NCBI GenBank assembly: GCA_009739505.2
Contig: CM019176.2
Span: 24,072,458-24,136,457, forward strand
Reading direction: 5' to 3'
Source: Apolygus lucorum
Lineage: Eukaryota > Arthropoda > Insecta > Hemiptera > Miridae
Length of the DNA: 64,000 bases
This document shows, one piece after another, positions 9,699 to 20,205 of the stretch. Every line of letters begins with the position of its first letter. Positions within the stretch are counted from its first letter, which is position 1. The notes beneath the pieces are model-generated. The model saw only the letters and a list, made by a program, of their open reading frames with translations, searched no databases and had not been told where the DNA came from. The translations under genes were made by a program, and so were the position numbers.

Positions 9699-10994
9699 AT
9701 TGGTTTATTATTTTCAATAATAAGCCTTTGGAATCGAGCAAGAAAAAAATATTTTAACCCCCCTTCAAAATTTGATGTTTTACGTTTCAAGGTAAGTACG
9801 TAGAATACGAAAATCGAATAAAAAAATTTCCGTCCGTCCGCCGTACGCCGTACGCGGCACTTTTCTTAGCAACACTGGACCGATTTGGTTCAAATTTGGT
9901 ACATGGTCTCCATTTGGGGTCTAGTTGTGCCGCGAAGCTTTTGGTTGATGTAGGTCACTTCTAAGGGGTGAAAATTAAGGGTTGAAATTTTCAAGAGTGC
10001 CCTAGCTCGAAAACTCTCGAAATAAAGGTATCGTTTTTCACCAATTTTAAATAGTACAGAATTTTAAAAAATTTTTGAGACCACCCGGAGCTCTGTAGGA
10101 CAAACCGTTCGGTCCCTACGAGTACTTGAAGGTTTTCCTTCGATAAAACAGAATCATGAGTGTGAATCGCAGAAGAGGTCTAATCTCCATTCAAATTTTA
10201 TCGGACTAAAATGCGATCGCTGTTCATTTCTTCGATTTGTATACAGTTTTGCCTTCTGCATAACCAGTAATCAAATTTCCATATGAAGCTTTCTATTTTT
10301 CCAAACGAGTGTGAAGCGTTTAGTTATTTCTAATAAACTTGATTGTGAAGGTGTGAAGCCAGTATGGTGTGGTAGGTAGTACCTAGCTGGTAGGTAAAAA
10401 AAAGTTGGTAGGTAAAAAAAATGTTGGTGGGTAAAAAACGCTGCAAATCATTCTTCTTCACTTCAATCAGGCTTCTTCACTCTTCAGATCACTGATCAGC
10501 TGAGTGAGCTCCAAAGCCATTTTCAATCCTATTGAATGGAAGTGCTCTTCCAGGCGTCTCCAGCATTCGAGGAGATCTTCTTCACTCCTCAGATCACTGT
10601 TCAGCTGAGTGAGCTCCAAAGCCATTTTCAATCCTATTGAATGGAAGTGCTCTTCCCGGCGTCTCCAGCATTCGAGGAGATCTTCTTCACTCCTCAGATC
10701 ACTGTTCAGCTGAGTGAGCTCCAAAGCCATTTTCAATCCTATTGAATGGAAGTGCTCTTCCAGGCGTCTCCAGCATTCGAGGAGATCTTCTTCACTCTTC
10801 AGATCACTGATCAGCTGAGTGAGCTCCGAAGTCATTTTCAATCCTATTGAACGCAGGAAGCTGAAATTTGAGAGAGAAGGTCAAGGGAGAATACAGATGG
10901 TGGTAGGTGCTATTGATGGAGAACCAGTGATCTATACAGAAGGGTGATCTATACAGAAAATAATAAACCTTTGAGCACTGATTTGCAGCGTTTT
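9699..10994 (-). mobile_element. Long family B element carrying a 105-bp minisatellite
   Basis: Left end TTGGTTTATTATTTTC and right end AATAATAAACC...TTTGCAGCGTTTTT are family B termini in reverse orientation. Relative to short copies it has extra inner sequence: a TTGGTAGGTAAAAAA repeat near 10,390-10,435 and the minisatellite at 10,467-10,850. A sister element in the other orientation lies at 42,747-43,608. Confidence 0.65.
10467..10850 (-). repeat. 105-bp tandem repeat with an open frame of 35-residue units (about 3.6 copies)
   Basis: Read on the minus strand, units encode ELTQLISDLKSEEDLLECW followed by RRLEEHFHSIGLKMA, 35 residues each. Three complete units and a partial one are open throughout (124 residues) because 105 is a multiple of 3. 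The predicted peptide is charged and helix-prone, so coiled-coil formation is possible. There is no signal peptide, promoter or intron evidence. It sits inside a family B element, and a sister array with different substitutions stays open at 42,900-43,343. It may be a captured exon or simply a repeat that keeps frame. Confidence 0.5.
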
Positions 10995-11039
10995 TGAAAT
11001 TTAGACTTAGTTACCATCTCATAAGCAAGAGACAATATT

Positions 11040-11725
11040 TTCAACACCTCTGAAGCTGAACGCCAAAAATTTGAAGAACGTTTTTGAGGCTGGCCGGTTC
11101 AACAGGGTTCTCGAGGTGGTTCGACGTGAAATTGGCTGGGCTGATACCTGGAGCAGCATGGCAAGAAGAGCCAGCCATGGTCATGAATTGTTGATCTGTT
11201 TGACCCTGCACGCTATGCCGAATAGCGGTATTGGGTTTTGGATAGCCAGAGGCTTAGTTTCAGGGAGTCATTGAGCCTTAGGGCAGACAACGCCCAGTAG
11301 CTACCACTTACTGTACCGCCACCTCGACTCGAGTGTGAATTATATCAGGGCTGTGTCGCAGTACGAGGCAATGGTGATCCTGAAGTGCAGAGGGGAGCTG
11401 CTCAATATTAATTGGTAGCCCTCTATCAGAAACAGGACTTATTCCTGCTCTCGCTGTAATCTTGGTGCTGATGAAACTACTGAGCACTTCCTCGCTACAT
11501 GCCCAATATTTAGGTATGTTCGGCTCAGAAGCTTCGGGTGGGTGGAACTAACGAGAAATGAGTTAATAGAGATTCTGAACGGCCCTGACTGGTCATATTT
11601 CGGCTCTCCGCTCATATTTCCGCGAGGCCTGTCGCTGAATTCAGTTGTAATAAAAATGTATGGAACGCTGGACCTTATTCATGCTCCCTATGCTTTTGAA
11701 ATTGTTAACAACGAGTTATAATTTT
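11040..11725 (+). pseudogene. Non-LTR retrotransposon remnant, C-terminal zinc-knuckle region
   Basis: The stretch reads, with an in-frame stop near 11,417, as the end of a LINE-type ORF2. The block CSRCNLGADETTEHFLATCP (about 11,440-11,500) is a C-x2-C-x(11)-H-x4-C knuckle typical of the C-termini of R1/jockey-like elements. The frame continues for about 75 residues to a stop at ~11,719. Upstream, ARRASHGHE-, SLRADNAQ- and HLDSSVNYIRAV-like pieces appear in shifted frames. Polymerase and endonuclease are missing. An AT-rich tail follows. It lies in G0 intron 2 and is clearly dead. Confidence 0.6.
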
Positions 11726-12243
11726 GTTTACTGTCCTCGATCCTTCCCGCACTAGTCCAACGTTTTTCGCGAATATGTTTAGTGTTAATTAAAAACATAC
11801 ATTTAAAATGGTTGTTACAAAAATAAATAATTGTTATGAATAATGTTAATTATATGGATAATATCAGTCAACATGAAGATAGAAATTTGATAAACAGATC
11901 ACCAGCTGATGTTCGCAATGACCACAGCGTATCATGTCACGTACCCCTTTTTCGAGTGACATATATCATGTAGAAATCATCAAGATTCTGTACTGTACTG
12001 GATCATTGATGTCATTCTGTACTGTGTTGTTCGTAAATAAACATGTTTCAATCTGTCTATCTATCTATTCATCTCATACTTGTTCTAATTTATTTCACAG
12101 GGAATTAGACAGGGAGCGGAAGTCTTGTACAGCTTGCGTGAAACCCCAAAGTGCATATACAATATCCATCTAGATAATAATAATTATCAACTAATAATAA
12201 CAAAAAATGACCATCTAATTTCAGTATTTCGTTCATTCTAATT
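11726..12243. other. Intronic sequence, no gene
   Basis: Contains the presumed AT-rich tail of the retroelement and a short (CTAT)n tract near 12,056. The small open frames lack splice or start context. Confidence 0.4.
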
Positions 12244-13057
12244 GCTTCCGAGTCTACCAAGGTAGCGGAAACTTTGTTTTCACTTTTCAACGATGAAAAA
12301 AAAAGTTCTCCAAAATCAAAATTCTCACTCGCGTTTTGCGTTTTAGACCTTTTTGAACAATTTTGGTTCCGTGTCTGTCTGTCTGTGTGTCTGTCATGAA
12401 TTCCTTGTAACGCGCATAACTATACGAAGTTATTGTCCGATTTCTATGAAATTTTCAGGGATTGTGCGGGTTGACGTGTAGACGGTCCCCTATGAAAATC
12501 ATCATCCCCGGACTGATAGTAGCCACTGCGCATGCGCAAACGTGAATTTCCTTGTAACGGCCATAACTTCCACATTTTCTACCCGATTTCAATGAAATTT
12601 TCAGGGATTATGCGAATTAGGTTGTAGATGGTCCCCTATGAGAATCACCACCTTCGGACTGATAGTAGCCACTGCGCATGCGCAAACGTGAATTTCTTTG
12701 TAACGGCCATAATTTCTACATTTTCCATCCGATTTCGATGACATTTTCAGGGATTATGCGGATTAGATTGTAGATGAAAATGAAAAACCCAATGAAAATC
12801 AAGGCCTTAAAATTTACAGTAGCCTCTGCGCATGCGCAAACGTAAATTCCCTGTAACAGCCATAACACTTACATTTTTCATCCGAATTTGATGAAATTTT
12901 CTAGGATTGTCCAGATTAGCGTGTAGATGGTCCCCTATGAGGGTAGTGAAAGGTACTTGGAGATTGGTGTTTTGAGATTATCTGCTATGCATCGGATCAT
13001 CTATATAATCGGGTTATGGATACGAGGAAGCTATGTAACCTAACCCACTTGGCAGAC
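12244..13057 (+). mobile_element. Family A element, complete (814 bp)
   Basis: Starts with the hairpin GCTTCCG...CGGAA and ends CTTGGCAGAC. In order it shows a poly-A/AAGTTCTCC segment, (GTCT)n near 12,375, and tandem monomers with TGCGCATGCGCA at 12,527, 12,673 and 12,827 (146- and 154-bp spacing). The end segment (TATGCATCGGATCATCTATA, GGATACGAGGAAGCTATG) follows. No coding capacity. The boundaries agree with those proven by empty sites elsewhere in the window. Confidence 0.75.
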
Positions 13058-13170
13058 GTTTTTTATTTAAACTTTCATCTCCGTGGCAATGCCTGATTTA
13101 ATACTTGTCAGCTCATATTAGATTGAGTCGAGTTAATTTAACTCTCAAATTTCTACGCTTATGTTTTCAG

Positions 13171-13406
13171 CGGTCATTAGGATGGGATTATTGGATAGTT
13201 TTCGAAATCCTCGATAGCACAAATGGGATATTTGGGTACAGCCTTTGTACAATGTACTTCCACGAACCGGTTCCAATTGTTAAAAGCCCCAAAACAGCTT
13301 CAAGAAACGCTACAACAACCCACGCTACAACAACCCACGCTCCTAAAACCAAACAAAAGTCTGCTGTTGTGAAATGTCGACCCTTCCTTGAAAAGCCTAA
13401 AAAAAT
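13171..13406 (+). CDS. Gene G0 exon 3: core strands of the cystatin-like domain and a Thr/Lys linker
   Basis: Acceptor TATGTTTTCAG|CGG and donor AAAAAAT|GTAAGT bound a 236-nt exon, phase 0 at the start and 2 nt over at the end. The phase at both boundaries equals exon 3 of G1, G2 and G3. It encodes SLGWDYWIVFEIL...YSLCTMYFHEP, matching LNYWVVFHRL...PELCVATFSDH in G1, then a linker with two TTTHA repeats and basic residues ending PFLEKPKK. The 2-nt remainder joins directly in frame to the giant Gly-rich exon at 18,159, and the KPKK ending resembles the AVPKK ending of G1 exon 4. If unspliced here, a TAA would end the protein right after KPKKM; both forms are possible. Confidence 0.6.
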
Positions 13407-13978
13407 GTAAGTAGTTTAAGGAAATCATTAATTATACCACATAAATTTATCCATTATCTATCTACTAGCATCTATACTGGTCTCTCTGTCTGTCTGTCTC
13501 TCTGTCTGGTCTCTCCAAATGGCTCAACCAACATTAAACATATTCAGTACGTTTATACAGTATATTATACAATATATAATACATTCAGTCTATTCGCCCG
13601 AAGGGAATAGGTTATTTAAACGGATGAGCCGATTTCGATGGGAATTTTTGAATCGTCTCTTAAATTACCCTGTTAACCACCTTAGCCGTTATGTTGCCCA
13701 GGGAATAAATGAAACTTTATCTTTATAAATAAAAGATAAACACAATCCTGTAAGATTACAATATTATGAGACCACAAACACTCGAGATTATAATTCCGTT
13801 ATAATACAACCCAGCGGAACTATAATACGCAAAATTACGATGCCGCGAGATTTAAAACCTAGAAACAATCCTATGAGACCACAACCCCCCAAAACTCCAA
13901 GTCACAACCACTTGCATGATCAAGTTCAATGAAAATACACCCACTTGAGCGAGCGAGCGGACATTCCAGCTATACCTA
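13407..13978. other. Intronic sequence with a (GTCT)n microsatellite
   Basis: A CTGTCTGTCTGTC tract lies at ~13,482-13,510. Downstream, GAGCCGATTTCGATGGGAAT resembles the CCGATTTYGATGAAATTT word of families A and B. A short hairpin TTATCTTTATAAATAAAAGATAA lies at ~13,717. No exon supported. Confidence 0.45.
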
Positions 13979-15400
13979 CAGCGGTGTTACATTTCATAAC
14001 AAACAAAGGCCAGGAATCAACTCTAAAGCTCATTTCCAGCAAAAAATGCCTCTTAATAATTTTTTTAAAGGCTTTGTTTTGAGATTTAACTTTATTAATT
14101 ATAATTATTCAATATTTCACTTCCAAGATTTTTTCGTGATTTTGACCATATCTCAGTAAAACGGTTATAACTCCCGAATTTCCATGCGAATTCAAATCTG
14201 ACTACACCGTTAGAAACAGCGTAAAATTTACTAACTCCTTGATGGAATAAACCCATATATTTCAAATTGGAAAAACGGGTAACAATTGGACTTGAAAGGA
14301 AAACGCTGCAAATTATTTCACAAAGGTTTATAATTTTCCTGTATAGATCACTCTCCTGCATAGATCACAGCTTTGCCATTGTCACTATTTATTTATTTTT
14401 TTGTTTTTTACCTATCAACCATAGGTACCTACTACCTACCTATTAGGGCATTTTGAAAATTTCAACCCTTCATTTTGGAGTCCAAATGGAAATTAAGATT
14501 TGGAAAATTTTTTATTCGATTTTCGGATTCTACGTACCTTGAAACGTAAAATATCAAAATTTGAGGGAGGGTTGAACATTTTTTTTCTTGCTCGATTCCA
14601 ATGGTTCGTTATTGAAAATAATAAACCAAAATTAGTAAAATCTTGAAAAACTTAACTTTTTTCATAAGTTTTGCAATCCGGCACGTAAATTTTTACCTGG
14701 AGATCTAAATCTCAGTTTTCCAATGGTCTAGTCATATCTATTTTGAAAGTGGTGCTCATCATAGAAATTTGTGTTTGAACATGGAAAAACGTGAATTTTT
14801 TCAACAGAATCAGCGCTGATGGGAGGTGCGGCGCAGGAGACAGCGAGGCCTCCCAAAACCCCTCAGATCGTCTTATGTTAGCCAGAAAAAAAAGAAAAGA
14901 AGAAAATAAAGAAGAAAATTCACGTTTTTTCGCGTTCAAACACGAATTTCTGTCATAAATCCAACTTTAAAAATGAAGATAACTATACCGTTGGAAAGCA
15001 GAAATTTTTGGTGCACCTTTTAGGCATATAGGTAAAAATTCACGTGCTGGATTACAGAACCTATGAGCGTTTGAAGAAAGTTAAGATTCCCAAGATTTGA
15101 AAAAATTTTCGTCTCAAGTCCGAATTTCACCCGTTTCTCCTATTTTAAAAAAATTGTTTTTTCCACCAGGAAGTTAGGAAATTTTACGCTCGTTCCAACG
15201 GTATAATTAGATTTGAATTCGCATGGAAATTCGGGGAGTTATAGTCGTTTCACTAAGATGAGGTCTGAATCACGGAAAAATCTTAAAAGCGAAATAACTC
15301 GAAAACGAAGCCTCTAAAAAATTACTAAAAGCCATTTTTGCTGGAAGTGAGCTCTAGTATCGATTCCTTGCCTGTGACCGTTATGAAATGTAACACCCTG
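13979..15400. mobile_element. Degenerate foldback element with TA target duplication and a nested family B copy
   Basis: The left end TA|CAGCGGTGTTACATTTC is inverted at the right as GAAATGTAACACCCTG|TA. Inversion continues inward (AGCTCATTTCCAGC versus GCTGGAAGTGAGCTC and beyond). TTATAACTCCCGAATTTCC near 14,165 and its inverse near 15,220-15,250 confirm long arms. A GC-rich centre lies at ~14,815-14,870. The left arm is enlarged by family B sequence at 14,302-14,632. No transposase. TA duplication suggests Tc1/mariner-type mobilisation. Confidence 0.6.
14302..14632 (+). mobile_element. Family B element, internally deleted, inside the foldback element
   Basis: Both ends are present (AACGCTGCAAATTATTTCAC, and ATTGAAAATAATAAACC), but the middle jumps from CTACCTACCTATT to AGGGCATTTTGAAAATTTC, removing several hundred bases found in full copies. 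Confidence 0.65.
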
Positions 15401-15893
15401 TATAATCAAGAAAATAGGTATAGCAAGACAGATACCTACTACTCGAAATACTCAGGGATGCTTGCGAGCACAGTGCCGTTCCTCATCAACCCGTTCTTCT
15501 AGAGCTCATGGTAGCTGGATCTGGCATAGGTCTTCTTAACATACTCGAATCATACTGTAAGGATTTGAGTAAAGCCCTGTTCATACACAGTATTCATACA
15601 GTTCGTCGATAACTATTTTCTCACTCTAACGCATTTGCGACTCGAAAACGCAAAACGATGTTCGGGACAATATAACGTAACTTCCGTAATTTTTCACTTT
15701 TTATCATCTACAAATCTTGAAGATTTAGTTTTTGATAGGTACCTACGATTTTCTTCACTTCAGTTCTTTTGTACCTGTATGTAATGGGCACAAAGTCATG
15801 ACTGAGACAGACGCGAATGCCTACGTTAAGTAACTTCTGCTCATTTTCATCTTTCTAACAACCACTACAGTCGTTGCAAGTCCTGCTACAGTC
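15401..15893. other. No recognised feature
   Basis: AT-rich sequence between the foldback element and the minus-strand open frame. No motif assigned. Confidence 0.4.
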
Positions 15894-16591
15894 CTATCGT
15901 TGCAAGTGAACAATAGGGAACGCGTTTTGGTATCCATTCGTCAATGGACATGACCCTCTCTGATCATATTTTGTGGACGACACAATGCTTCGGGTTTTAA
16001 TGTCTGTCAGACTTTTGAAATGACCAGATAAGAATGCACGCAAAATGACAGCAAATTCGGGAATTGAAAAGTGGGAACAGAACGATAGCGAGGTCATACC
16101 AAGGTAAGTAAATGGACATAATCCATCTTCCTTGACTGTGATGGTATAGGAAACTTCGTCCAACCATCCAGGAGGAGATACAACCATCGATATATTGAAT
16201 ATGGGCCACGGGAACATTCCATCATTTCCATCACTCGTAAAACACATCTCTACTTCAACTGTTGGTTTGACAACCAAGTAGGTTTGACACATCGCCAATA
16301 AGGACATTGAAGAACAAGTAAGGTGCTCGTCAGAAATAAGACTACAATTTGAAATATCGGCACCACCATAATCACAATGATTCATTCCCACAATCCCATA
16401 TAATTCCATCAACCAGATTGTAAACATGAAGACAAATCATTAGTCAACTCACCGTCTGACAGCCAAAGAGGGTTCACATCCGGATCAAGAAAAGAGAAGA
16501 ATAAATACTGCCATTTCGCATAATTTCGTTGCGTTTGATCTTGCTGTTGGCACTCATTACCACAACCAAGTGAATAGACCATCATTTCCAC
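15894..16591 (-). CDS. Hypothetical Cys-containing protein, two open segments, gene structure unresolved
   Basis: Two overlapping open segments on the minus strand are unusually long for this AT-rich DNA. The upstream one (16,591-16,409) encodes a segment with YSLGCGNECQQQ and ends near a plausible donor (GACG|GTGAGT at ~16,453). The downstream one (16,427-15,894, 177 residues) is Cys-rich (NHCDYGGADISNCS, LTCSSM, MCQTY, EMCFTSDGND) and has an amphipathic strand pattern (WLDEVSYTITVKEDG). An acceptor TTTTCTCTTGCAG lies just upstream at ~16,612. I do not recognise the family. Cys spacing suggests an extracellular protein. The exon junction between the segments is not resolved, so this may be a gene fragment. 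It lies on the opposite strand inside the inferred last intron of G0. Confidence 0.4.
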
Positions 16592-16612
16592 AATCGATCC
16601 CGAACGCTACCA

Positions 16613-17059
16613 CCGCTGCAAGAGAAAACAACTTCAAAATCCAAGTAAGAAGAAAGTTTGTGAATACCAGTTAACCAGTCAACAGTTTTGTACATTTATG
16701 TAAGTAGCTTCGAATCGGTACAGCAGAAGGAAATATCACTTACACGACAAATTAAATACGCTTAAGAAATGACTTCGACAGTCCACAAAATATTAAAGCA
16801 ACTACCGCAATAAGAAGAGTGCCAGGTCTGCCCCACCATGAGTTCCGAGGGAGTTAGGGTCTTATGAGGAACTGATTCCCACAACGGTTTATCCCTTATT
16901 CTGTAAAGATTACCTGCCAACCATAACATAGGTTAATAATAAAGTATTTCGACAGAAAGTACCAACCTACCATCATTCACTTTGTTATCTGAGAGTTGTA
17001 AGTGCTCTTTTTCATAAATTTGGTACCTACTTGGTTGTAGCAAGAAACTTTATTTGAAG
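16613..17059. other. No recognised feature
   Basis: No gene, RNA or repeat family identified. It may hold 5' sequence of the minus-strand gene at 15,894-16,591. Confidence 0.4.
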
Positions 17060-17398
17060 TCCTCATAGAGAGCGAACGGTTGGTTCTTCAAAACGCCACG
17101 TTGTTTCATTCGATTCTAAAAGTACAATTTTATTTTAATTTGATGATAGAACAATATACATAAAACTTTAAATTCAGGGTTTTAAAAATTTTCAAATCCT
17201 GTTATTCACCCCATTGAAGTGACCGGCAATGACCAAAAGCTTCGGGGCGGAACTAAACCTCAAATAGAGCCCATATTTGGAAAATCTATTTTTGGATTCC
17301 ATGTCTCTTGAGATTGAAACATTGAATTCTAAGTGGAATTGAAAAGTTATTCTTGATTGATTCCAAAGGTTCAATAATGTGAATATTAAACTAAAATT
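17060..17398 (+). repeat. Degenerate family B copy
   Basis: Contains GAGAGCGAACGGTTGGTTC, TTCAAATCC...GAAGTGACC, AAAGCTTCGGGGCGGAACTA and a mutated terminal hairpin near 17,375. Older and shorter than other copies. Confidence 0.55.
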
Positions 17399-18158
17399 TA
17401 AATCCGTCGGCTTCTGAAAAACGGAGTTCTTGCAACAAGTTTGTCCTCCAATGAATTGGGTATCGCAAGAGGTAATTTTACGTTGGTAAGCAAAAACTAA
17501 GAATTTTGAACGAATGGCAAAAATTCATCTCCGGAAAGGTAACAGATTGAATAGAAAAGTTGTTCAAATATCTTTCAATCCCCATCACATATTATTATTA
17601 TAATTGTTTGAAAACCTGTCCAGCCGTTTGCACATTCTACCTTCACTCTCTCCTTACCTTCGGAAAAACTTTTTAATTGTCTTGACTACAAGCAATAAAT
17701 TATACGAATGTTAAAAATTCCAATCCTTGTAATGGGAACTCAGTAAGACTTTATTAAAAATACTAATTTGAACAAAACTTCTTAAAATATTGAAAATTCA
17801 ACAAGTTGAGAACTCTTAATGGCATTGTAAATTTGGCTTGTACAAGATCGTTCTTGAGAAATACCAGCAGGTAACCCGACTTTCTAAGCGTAAATACAAA
17901 AAAAATGCGAGCGATCCCAATTTAGGAGATGTCTAGTTCTTAGGGGTTTAATTGCTTAATTCTAATAACAAGATCAATCAAAATGTTGAAATTGAGAGAA
18001 ATTAACTTTACCACGTAAGTAAATTAGCGCACTAAATACTCCAAACTCACTTTTGTAAATTAAATTCAATAAACTCATGTATAGGTATTTGTACTTACTG
18101 AACTAGTAAATACAACAAATTATCCAATAGTTGATATTTTGAATTTTATTTTGAAAAG
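17399..18158. other. G0 last-intron sequence
   Basis: AT-rich, no repeat recognised. A donor-like CCAC|GTAAGT at 18,011-18,018 ends a short open segment beginning ATG at 17,983; it could be an alternative 5' exon, as it also leaves 2 nt in the phase of the 18,159 exon. Low support. Confidence 0.35.
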
Positions 18159-20205
18159 CGGATTTTCAGGAGGCGGCAGTTCGGCACTAGAGATCCTCGA
18201 TAGGGGAGATTCATTCAAACGAAGAACGGCGACCAACAACCACTATCAGCCACTTGAGGTTGATGATCGAAATAAGGCTACTGGAGAAATACCAAAGGTT
18301 GGAGTTGAATATGGAAAGAGCATAAAAGGAAGTGGCGGGAAGGTTTTAAGAGGACAAAGGGGTTTAGGAAAAATACCGCGAGTTTATGGCAGTGTTAAAA
18401 AGATGAATAGAGTAAGACCACAGATTGGAGGTGGATATAAAAAAAGAAGAGGACGGATGCAATGGGTTAATGGCAGACCTACTACGATAAGCGGAGGAAT
18501 ACCACGAGTTGAAGGCGGTTATAAAAAGACCAAAGGAGATATGTCAGGGTTGAATGGTGGCTATTATACGGGTTGTGGAGAAATACATGGACAGCCTTTT
18601 GGTGGCGGTAATGGAGGCGGTGGTGGTGACGGTGGCGGTGGTAGTGGTGGCGGCGGCGGTGGTGGTGGTGGCGGCAGCGGCGGTGGTGGTGATGGCGGCG
18701 GCGGCGGCGGTGGTGGTGGTGTTGGCAATGACTTTAATAAGGTCTGTGGAATAATACCAGGGCTGCCAGAAGGTGCTGGTGGTTACAAAAAGATCCTTAA
18801 TGGAATACCAGGGCAACCTGGTGGTGTTGGTGAGCATGGAAAGATCCTCGGTGGAATTCCAGGGCAACCTGGTGGTGTTGGTGAGCATGGAAAGATCCTC
18901 GGTGGAATTCCAGGGGAACCTGGTGGTGTTGGTGAGTTTGGAAAGATCCTCGGTGGAATTCCAGGGCAGCCTGGTGGTGCTGGTGGTTACAAAAAGATCC
19001 TTGATGGAATACCTGGGCAACCTGGTGGTGTTGGTGGGTATGGAAAGATCCTCGGTGGAATTCCAGGGCAGCCTGGTGGCGCTGGTGGTTACGAAAAGAT
19101 CCTTGATGGAATACCTGGGCAACCTGGTGGTGTTGGTGGGTATGGAAAGATCCACAGTGGAATTCCAGGGCAACCTGGTGGTGTTGGTGAGCATGGAAAG
19201 ATCCTCGGTGGAATTCCAGGGCAGCCTGGTGGTGCTGGTGGTTACAAAAAGATCCTTGATGGAATACCTGGGCAACCTGGTGGTGTTGGTGGGTATGGAA
19301 AGATCCTTGGTGGAATTCCAGGGCAGCCTGGTGGTGCTGGTGGTTACGAAAAGATCCTTGATGGAATACCTGGGCAACCTGGTGGTGTTGGTGGGTATGG
19401 AAAGATCCTCAGTGGAATTCCAGGGCAACCTGGTGGTGCTGTTGGGTATGGAAAGATCCTCGGTGGAATTCCAGGGCAGCCTGGTGGTGCTGGTGGTTAC
19501 GAAAAGATCCTTGATGGAATACCTGGGCAACCTGGTGGTGTTGGTGGGTATGGAAAGATCCTCAGTGGAATTCCAGGGCAACCTGGTGGTGTTGGTGAGC
19601 ATGGAAAGATCCTCGGTGGAATTCCAGGGCAGCCTGGTGGTGCTGGTGGTTACAAAAAGATCCTTGATGGAATACCTGGGCAACCTGGTGGTGTTGGTGG
19701 GTATGGAAAGATCCTCAACGGAATTCCAGGGCAGCCTGGTGGTGCTGGTGGCTATAAAAAGTTCCTTGATGGAATACATGGGCAACCTGGTGGTGTTGGT
19801 GGGTATGGAAAGATCCTCAACGGAATTCCAGGGCGGCCTGGTGGTGCTGTTGGGTATGGAAAGATCCTCAGTGGAATTCCAGGGAAGCCTGGTGGTGCTG
19901 GTGGCTACAAAAAGACCCTTGATGGAATACCAGGGCAACCTGGTGGTGTTGGTGGGTATGGAAAGGTCCTCAATGGAATTCCAGGATCGCCTGGTGCTGG
20001 TGGCTATGGAAAGATCATTGATGGAATACCAGGATCGCCTGGTGCTGGTGGCTATGGAAAGATCATTGATGGAATACCAGGATCGCCTGGTCGTGCTGGT
20101 GGCAGTGGGAGCTACAGTATAGCAATTCCAGGTGGACATGGCGGCTACGGAAGTCCTCTTTACACAAAGAGTGTTCCTGGACTATACATTGAAATCCCCA
20201 AGTAA
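18159..20205 (+). CDS. Gene G0 last exon: giant Gly-rich GIPGQPGG repeat domain
   Basis: The open frame of more than 680 residues has no upstream ATG in frame (it opens from an intron-like stretch), so it must be an exon. Acceptor TATTTTGAAAAG|C at 18,159 takes one base to complete a codon, exactly the phase left by G0 exon 3; TTTTCAG|G at 18,170 is an alternative in another phase. Layout: a basic, degenerate repeat region (about 140 residues, GEIPKVGVEYGKS-like units); a poly-Gly block (~18,600-18,725); 23 units of 17 residues such as GIPGQPGGVGGYGKILG; two 16-residue GIPGSPGAGGYGKIID units; and a short tail ending LYIEIPK. The units alternate AGGYKK and VGGYGK types, giving a 102-bp dimer. 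Such Pro-Gly-Gly repeats resemble elastic or silk-like structural proteins. If joined, G0 is about 825 residues and secreted. The end of this exon is duplicated at 45,645-45,838. Confidence 0.7.

Noticed and set aside
12244..13057. CRISPR-like array (regular ~146-bp repeats)
   Set aside because: No short direct repeat with unique spacers; the whole monomer repeats, and the setting is a eukaryotic mobile element.
18544..20139. 531-residue open frame on the minus strand and a 449-residue frame in +2 across the Gly-rich exon
   Set aside because: Both follow from the 51-bp repeat period, which is divisible by 3 and keeps all frames open. Only the GIPGQPGG frame shows a meaningful start context, a non-repeat tail and family resemblance.
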